Shown here: positions 9,301 to 11,836 of the stretch, piece after piece | Layout: every line of letters begins with the position of its first letter | Position numbering within the stretch: position 1 is the stretch's first letter | Translations under genes and position numbers: made by a program | Notes under the pieces: model-generated | Databases searched by the model: none | Told to the model about the DNA's origin: nothing | Seen by the model: the letters and a program-made list of their open reading frames with translations, nothing else | Assembly (NCBI GenBank): GCA_003153215.1 | Contig: PLXL01000260.1 | Coordinates: 1-11,836, forward strand | Direction: 5' to 3' | Length of the DNA stretch: 11,836 nt | DNA from: Candidatus Dormiibacterota bacterium | GTDB lineage: Bacteria; Chloroflexota; Dormibacteria; Aeolococcales; Aeolococcaceae

Positions 9301-10253
9301 GCGATCGACGGCGCGGTGGGATCGACCTGGGCGGAGTAATTGCCGTTGGGATCGAACTTGAGCCAGCGCCAGAGGGTGGTGCCGTTGGAGGCAGCCTGGA
9401 TGTTGAGGCCGTTGTAGGCGAAGGAACCGCGGGCGAGTGGGGCGGCGGCCGCGAGGCCGGGTTCGACGACGGGGTTCTGGCTCGCAATTGAGCCCCAGAG
9501 GCCGACGATGGCGTAGTCGTACTTGACGCCGGGCTGTGCGGTGGTGTCGACGAAATAGAGGCCGAGGACGCGGGCAAAGTAGGGATCGAGGGCGAGGAGG
9601 AGAAGCTGCTCCATCAAGGTGAGATTGAGCTTGGGGGCGTTGGCTCCGGCGGCCGACGGGGGAATGGGGATCTGGCCGAGGAGCACGAGGGGGAAGTGCA
9701 TGACGAGGCGAACGAGCTCGGCGCGGAGGTCTTCGAGGGCTGCAATTTCGCGCTGGGGCGACATTCCCGCCACGAGTCTGAGGGCGCCGAGGCGTTTGCG
9801 GGCTTCCTCGATGTCGTCGACGAAGACGGTGTGCGCGGGGGTGGTGGCGGGGTCGGGAGCGCCGAAGTAGCGAGCAGGCCAGTTCAGGCGGGTGATGGGC
9901 GGGGTGAAGGGCTCGCCCCAGTACTCCCATTCGCCGTCGGTCTTGCCCCAATTGGGGCCGATGGTGCAGGGCGGGTTGCCGGTGTAGCCCGCGCGGACGA
10001 CTTCGGTGTCGGCGTATGTGACGGTGCTGGTGGCCTGGTCGCGGCCGCAGGGGGTGAGTATCGGAGGAGGAATGCGCTTGGAGTCGGACTCCGAGGCTTT
10101 TCGGCGGCAGAGCCAGAAGCCTCCGGGGGGGAAACCGAGGGCGGCCACGAAGCTCCAACGGAGATGCACGCCGGCCTGCATACGCTGACCGTCGAAAGTG
10201 GGCTCGTGGCCGGTGGCAACGCCTGCTTGAAGACCCAACACGTAATTCGGCAC
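6306..10253 (-). CDS. Large modular protein with fibronectin III/Ig-like repeats (1315 aa), unknown function
   Basis: First gene of the operon. It starts at GTG (10251-10253) behind a perfect AGGAGG and ends at TGA (6306-6308). There is no signal peptide; the N-terminus MPNYVLGLQAG is soluble in character. Residues 1-260 form an N-terminal region with a helical part (about 147-235, rich in L, R and E) that ends in YDYAIVGLWG (245-254), which looks like the last strand of an FN3/Ig-type domain. Similar domain-ending strands are HRVAAFDIFGVRGPWS (572-587) and YYAVVAVGIFGNRS (1285-1298). PPRPPVLYKV followed by ILVAWS and AAYLVYRA (about 1050-1086) is the clearest FN3-like unit. Residues 900-985 are a helical insert. 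Pro-rich linkers are frequent. No enzyme motif was recognised. FN3-like modules suggest binding or structural work, possibly at a particle or cell surface. Family membership is not established; the reading frame and start are well supported. Confidence 0.92.
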   Translation of the reverse strand: MPNYVLGLQAGVATGHEPTFDGQRMQAGVHLRWSFVAALGFPPGGFWLCRRKASESDSKRIPPPILTPCGRDQATSTVTYADTEVVRAGYTGNPPCTIGPNWGKTDGEWEYWGEPFTPPITRLNWPARYFGAPDPATTPAHTVFVDDIEEARKRLGALRLVAGMSPQREIAALEDLRAELVRLVMHFPLVLLGQIPIPPSAAGANAPKLNLTLMEQLLLLALDPYFARVLGLYFVDTTAQPGVKYDYAIVGLWGSIASQNPVVEPGLAAAAPLARGSFAYNGLNIQAASNGTTLWRWLKFDPNGNYSAQVDPTAPSIAGTIAASAIAGIPQNNQPNAMLMAVTQSGGWGFAPPPLVTFSLNQPAQAVDVAVAGSGTVQAFSSGTVIATANFSSSQLTVVNVAATSLGQPIDQIVVSGTGGWLAECIAIALLRMYPVGAQSIGTQYAIIHAPGPIHLPAAPGDPITTYRRRHADIEPASLTLVPHSLYDVVWPAPNTAAQQIGNPISDPAQLPPPIIPIGYVAEREDGAAVASLPGWTTTRSIPTPAGSGITTPNIYRLVDSLRPDPNQGYAHRVAAFDIFGVRGPWSQWSAPRGVEKIAAPPSTLRIVTFDNTPAAGGAPAPDGSAWVGGKLTLRLNWSGSAYMRYPDAQSARITVQTIDTNGNPTGVVTTQDVVIPPPAIQVLTVAGAPAYSPAPGGNGYIVNIQTTPTLTALGPDDPSQVLMITLPDLSSDRYTVRPALQGGSVVATISAGDAARVISSNSDYANQPAYLVSGWGLQLSFPLPMSVPIDQTKVRFQVTVSSSLENPFQSGDQIVDPNGANANRSMPVSAPVIGQAVQRLVPPAPPIPTHSVDHLYYDPADMTGNAGVTLPFTTPSGGGIGTYLLERAPVRSIALTDVQRRIGLIKAGTGDVTENNPVVDDGGNPRADLAAWIKLLSTWINCYNAINSTSFTVDTVLNDANAQRAFIEHFYNGLLDDELRALADVPDNSSGWVRLTGTPANPGATFTDSVLGTGYGRNLYRLWTTSNSGVQSQQSTGSAGPWYIRIVTPPRPPVLYKVQPTDSSILVAWSLDANPDVAAYLVYRAASAADLADLRFFGADWTHPALPSQLPTISSNLKVNPSLQFVQGTGTPPNVDKRIIGFVPDPRLCARDYQGSDMAEIALPAGPAPDTVNGIYRLTEYQASTPALSQPGFNYWTPPPPAVSGIAQLVTDSPTQSRLTGLRIGLGRGVPVVVVATWGTTTRVLGQAGNRRAAFVDGVSASIQPLDPNAIPAAPPPSSSATNYYAVVAVGIFGNRSAQSSVFASQMLLPAVTV

Positions 10254-10440
10254 TTTGTTCCTCCTGGCGCGACGGCGGCGAAGCCGGCTCGTGGATGCGC
10301 CGATCGCGTACTGCTTTCAAGCGCCCGCTGGCGGAGTTTGCGCGGTCTGGGAGAATGACAGGCACGGAGACCGGCGCGGGCCACGGGGAACAGGCGCCGC
10401 CGGAGTGCTGTCCACTCACGCATGCGGGGATGTAAGGCAA
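10254..10440 (-). other. Operon leader region, non-coding
   Basis: This is the presumed 5' leader of the three-gene operon. It contains the Shine-Dalgarno and the adjacent 10266-10301 hairpin; no riboswitch or tRNA-like fold was recognised. A weak sigma70-like pair on the minus strand, TTGTTT (10452-10457) and TACATC (10429-10434) with a 17-base spacer, matches consensus poorly, so no promoter is called. Confidence 0.4.
10260..10265 (-). promoter_or_regulatory. Perfect Shine-Dalgarno that fixes the GTG start
   Basis: On the minus strand AGGAGG is followed by six bases (AACAAA) and then GTG at 10253. This perfect anti-16S match decides the non-ATG start of the 1315-residue gene. Just upstream, at 10266-10301, GGCGC and GCGCC bracket an inner CGGC-GAA-GCCG hairpin (10276-10286). 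This structure abuts the Shine-Dalgarno but does not include it. Confidence 0.8.
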
Positions 10441-10481
10441 CTCAAGACTGAAAACAAGACGGCGGAAACGCAGGTCTTGAG
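10441..10481. promoter_or_regulatory. Perfect 8 bp inverted repeat upstream of the operon, possible operator
   Basis: CTCAAGAC (10441-10448) and GTCTTGAG (10474-10481) are perfect inverted arms separated by 25 bases, about 190 bp upstream of the first gene. The arms extend imperfectly: CTCAAGACTG faces CAGGTCTTGAG. Position and symmetry fit a dimeric regulator site or a stem in the leader. There is no regulator gene in the window to pair with it. Confidence 0.35.
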
Positions 10482-10793
10482 TCTTTCTCCTGCCGGGTCA
10501 ACCGCAAATCCGGATCTGAGGCCCTTCCGGGTCTGGGGAACAGAAACTTGCGGCGTTCAGCACTCCAGTCATGCTCCGCGCGCTTAGCTTGCAGTGGAAA
10601 TGTGAAACAGCTGGCGAGAAGGACGGCAAGGGGGAAGCTGGACCCGGGGCCGTCTCGAGGCATCCTGCGCCGGACGACTGGGCGGCCGACGGAGACAAAG
10701 GTAAGGGAAGGTGAGTGGGGTGTCAAGTGAAATTGTGCGGGGTGGGCTGGGATTCGGGATGACAGGGGTTTGTTGTATTGCGGGTCTCCATCT
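10482..10793. other. Intergenic DNA without a supported gene
   Basis: Apart from the 10510-10533 repeat unit, no gene, RNA or promoter is convincing here. Short open frames on both strands have no Shine-Dalgarno and are rich in R, S and P, as expected from GC-rich non-coding sequence. The stretch GATTCGGGATGACAGG (10751-10766) resembles part of a dispersed acidobacterial repeat, from memory. Confidence 0.4.
10510..10530. repeat. Hairpin CCGGA/TCCGG with a CTGAGGCC(C)TTCCGGGTC unit
   Basis: CCGGA (10510-10514) and TCCGG (10526-10530) are inverted arms. The overlapping 18-base unit CTGAGGCCCTTCCGGGTC (10516-10533) recurs at 10844-10860 with a single C missing. The two copies, about 330 bp apart in non-coding DNA, mark a dispersed repeat rather than chance. 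Confidence 0.5.
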
Positions 10794-10902
10794 CACCCAA
10801 GCGGAGCTTGGGTGGGGCATCCTAGGTTTTGTGGTTCGGGTACCTGAGGCCTTCCGGGTCCCAGAATCCGGACCCGGGCCACCCCAAGGTCTGCTTGGGT
10901 GC
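10794..10902. repeat. Array of three consecutive palindromic hairpins (dispersed intergenic repeat)
   Basis: Three stems follow each other. The first is CACCCAAG (10794-10801) with CTTGGGTG (10807-10814) and a 5-base loop. The second is CCGGGTCC (10854-10861) with GGACCCGG (10870-10877) and an 8-base loop. The third is an imperfect repeat of the first at 10880-10902 (CACCCCAAG facing CTTGGGTG). The first and third share stem sequence and both have 5-base loops. The unit followed by GGGGCATCC looks like an abundant acidobacterial intergenic repeat (recall, unchecked). It is not a CRISPR: no regular spacers exist. Confidence 0.65.
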
Positions 10903-11220
10903 GAGCGAAAAGCAACTGCAGATCCCTCGCGCCGCAGCCACTGCGTCGCGTGATCGTGCACGATCGCGGCTCGCCTCAACACTGCCGCAATCGCATCGAT
11001 CACCGGCTCGACTCGAACGATGGACGCTTCAGCGGGGTGGCCAGCCACCTGACGGGAATCGAATCCGACATTCGCCGGTTCAATCGCGACCGGGACCCCT
11101 GACGACGCAAGCCGCTGGTCATGCCATGGAACGCCGACCGGCCAGCACAGCGCCGCGCTCGGTCGCCTCAAGCCAAGCGACCTCGACGCGGCCGTGAGCA
11201 TTCAGCCACTCTCTTGCAAT
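10903..11220 (-). other. Intergenic DNA, possible decayed coding fragment
   Basis: No intact gene is supported. On the minus strand, about 10930-11110 reads as a natural-looking peptide (for example VPVAIEPANV, then VEPVIDAIAAVLRRAAIV), with amphipathic helix character. The open frame around it runs into palindromic repeats, has no Shine-Dalgarno and matches no family I know. It could be the remnant of a gene or chance. Competing open frames on the plus strand over the same bases look less protein-like. Confidence 0.2.
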
Positions 11221-11633
11221 ACATGCATCCCTGTACTCAGGAACTACATGCATTCCGGTGCTACCTGTGTGCCACTGCCTGGGAGGCAGGAGACAGGCCT
11301 CCCGTAGCTACCCCTCTTGCAGACTAAGACCGCGGCAGAACTAACTGTCAGTGAGTAGATACACGATCTCCCCAGAGCAGAGCACCTTCTACTGTGTGGG
11401 CTAGAGGGAAGAGTGTAGGTTCTTCCTTCTAGCCTGGTCGACAAGCGGCTCTCTCTGTTCTGAGACTCATCAACCTGTAGTGAGCTAGCAGAGTGGGAAT
11501 CCAGTTCCCTGCTGTGTGGGCATCGGGCCTTAGGGTCATCCGAGTTGCCGTCGATTCAGGCTGCCATTCCGATTCACTGGATGGCCTCGCATTCAACCCT
11601 GTACCTCCTTCACCTACCGGCGAAGGCGCGCTG
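11221..11633 (+). ncRNA. Lower-GC, hairpin-rich non-coding segment; candidate structured RNA
   Basis: The base composition falls below that of the operon, and no credible gene is present on either strand. Hairpins include 11281-11303 (GGGAGGC with GCCTCCC, 9-base loop), 11397-11436 (about 16 pairs, 8-base loop) and 11487-11513 (GGGAA with TTCCC, extended by AGCA with TGCT across a 4-base bulge). ACATGCAT is repeated at 11221-11228 and 11246-11253, and CTGTGTGGGC at 11392-11401 and 11512-11521. G-U pairs in the longest stem favour a plus-strand transcript. No match to tRNA, tmRNA, RNase P or group II intron domain V was seen. The extent and strand are tentative. Confidence 0.3.
11397..11436 (+). 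other. Strong ~16-pair hairpin
   Basis: CTAGAGGGAAGA (11401-11412) pairs with TCTTCCTTCTAG (11421-11432) through 12 consecutive pairs, one of them G-U (11406/11427). It extends outward by G-C pairs 11400/11433 and 11399/11434 and wobble pairs 11398/11435 and 11397/11436. The loop is GTGTAGGT. The three wobbles would be A-C mismatches on the minus strand, so the fold is better as plus-strand RNA. No T tract follows, so it is not an intrinsic terminator. Confidence 0.75.
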
Positions 11634-11666
11634 TCATCGTAAGCCAGCGCGGCATACCTCAGCTTG

Positions 11667-11814
11667 ACCTGTGCCTCGCCAAAACTCCATCCGGCCGAGA
11701 AATTGAATAGATGTCTCGATATCTTAACGGTTAAGAGCCGCCTGGATCGCCCGACTCGTGCTAGCTGGAAGGCTATGAAAACGCAGGCCGATGGAATTTT
11801 GGCGAGACACAGGT
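11667..11814. mobile_element. MITE-like element: 30 bp inverted arms around an 89 bp spacer
   Basis: The arm at 11667-11696 and the arm at 11786-11814 are inverted copies, identical at 27 positions with two substitutions and a one-base indel. Both end in ACAGGT on their outer side. The arms match the repeat at 1-26, so the arm is a multi-copy sequence. The spacer 11697-11785 is AT-richer, has no gene and holds a perfect 13-base palindrome, CTTAAC-G-GTTAAG (11723-11735). Outside the arms CTTG (11663-11666) and CAAG (11817-11820) extend the symmetry imperfectly. No clear target-site duplication is visible, so transposition is inferred, not shown. Confidence 0.45.
11723..11735. repeat. Perfect palindrome CTTAAC-G-GTTAAG
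   Basis: Two perfect 6-base arms around a single central G, near the start of the spacer between the two 30 bp inverted arms. It could be a dimeric protein binding site or a remnant of the mobile element's internal sequence. No neighbouring gene explains it. Confidence 0.5.
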
Positions 11815-11836
11815 TGCCAAGAACATACCCCAAAGC

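Noticed and set aside
10429..10457. Sigma70 promoter on the minus strand (TTGTTT, 17 bases, TACATC)
   Set aside because: Both hexamers match consensus at only about half the positions; similar matches are expected by chance.
10794..10902. CRISPR-like array
   Set aside because: The repeated hairpins are only two, imperfect, and separated by a different palindrome rather than spacers of constant length; there is no cas gene.
11051..11110. tRNA T-arm-like sequence (TTCGATTCCC on the minus strand, GGTTCAATC on the plus strand)
   Set aside because: No acceptor stem, anticodon arm or D arm could be placed at proper distances.
11429..11833. 134-codon minus-strand open frame at the right end
   Set aside because: It runs through both inverted repeat arms and the strong hairpin at 11397-11436 begins at its end; there is no Shine-Dalgarno or family resemblance.
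11600..11836. Group II intron end
   Set aside because: No domain V hairpin with its AGC triad, no GTGYG 5' boundary and no reverse transcriptase gene are visible.

Overview
The window is GC-rich bacterial DNA (genes roughly 63-65% GC by eye). It is dominated by one leftward operon of three large or unusual genes with no membrane-export signals. Intergenic motifs look like dispersed repeats I remember from Acidobacteriota (Terriglobia) genomes: a hairpin built on CACCCAAG/CTTGGGTG followed by GGGGCATCC, blocks rich in GGCCTTCCGGGTCC, and irregular GGGNCTTCAG iterations. That points to a soil-type acidobacterium. It is recall, not a search, and no rRNA or housekeeping gene is present to confirm it.

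Layout. 1-254: non-coding tail of the operon, with a copy of a dispersed ~25 bp repeat at the extreme left edge and a cluster of GGGNCTTCAG motifs. 255-5630 (minus): a 1791-residue, beta-rich giant protein. 5727-6221 (minus): a 164-residue Ala/Gln/Leu-rich helical protein with no arginine or histidine and one lysine. 6306-10253 (minus): a 1315-residue modular protein with several fibronectin III/Ig-like strand patterns, starting at GTG behind a perfect AGGAGG. 10254-10440: the operon leader. 10441-11220: non-coding, packed with inverted repeats and dispersed repeats. 11221-11836: lower GC, no credible gene, several strong hairpins (one stem folds better on the plus strand), then a 148 bp element with near-identical 30 bp inverted arms related to the repeat at position 1.

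The three genes run 6306-10253, then 5727-6221, then 255-5630. They are separated by 84 and 96 bp and each has its own strong Shine-Dalgarno. They are probably co-transcribed from a promoter to the right of 10253. None has a Sec/Tat signal or convincing membrane helix. The two giant proteins look like multi-domain beta assemblies. From memory, the core of the 1791-residue protein resembles large uncharacterised proteins annotated with DUF6603-type domains, sometimes near tail-like or contractile-injection loci, but no structural tail gene is visible here. The system is best described as an uncharacterised three-protein operon of unknown function. The most distinctive observations are the extreme depletion of basic residues in the small protein and in the first 520 residues of the largest one, and the structured, repeat-bounded DNA at the right end.
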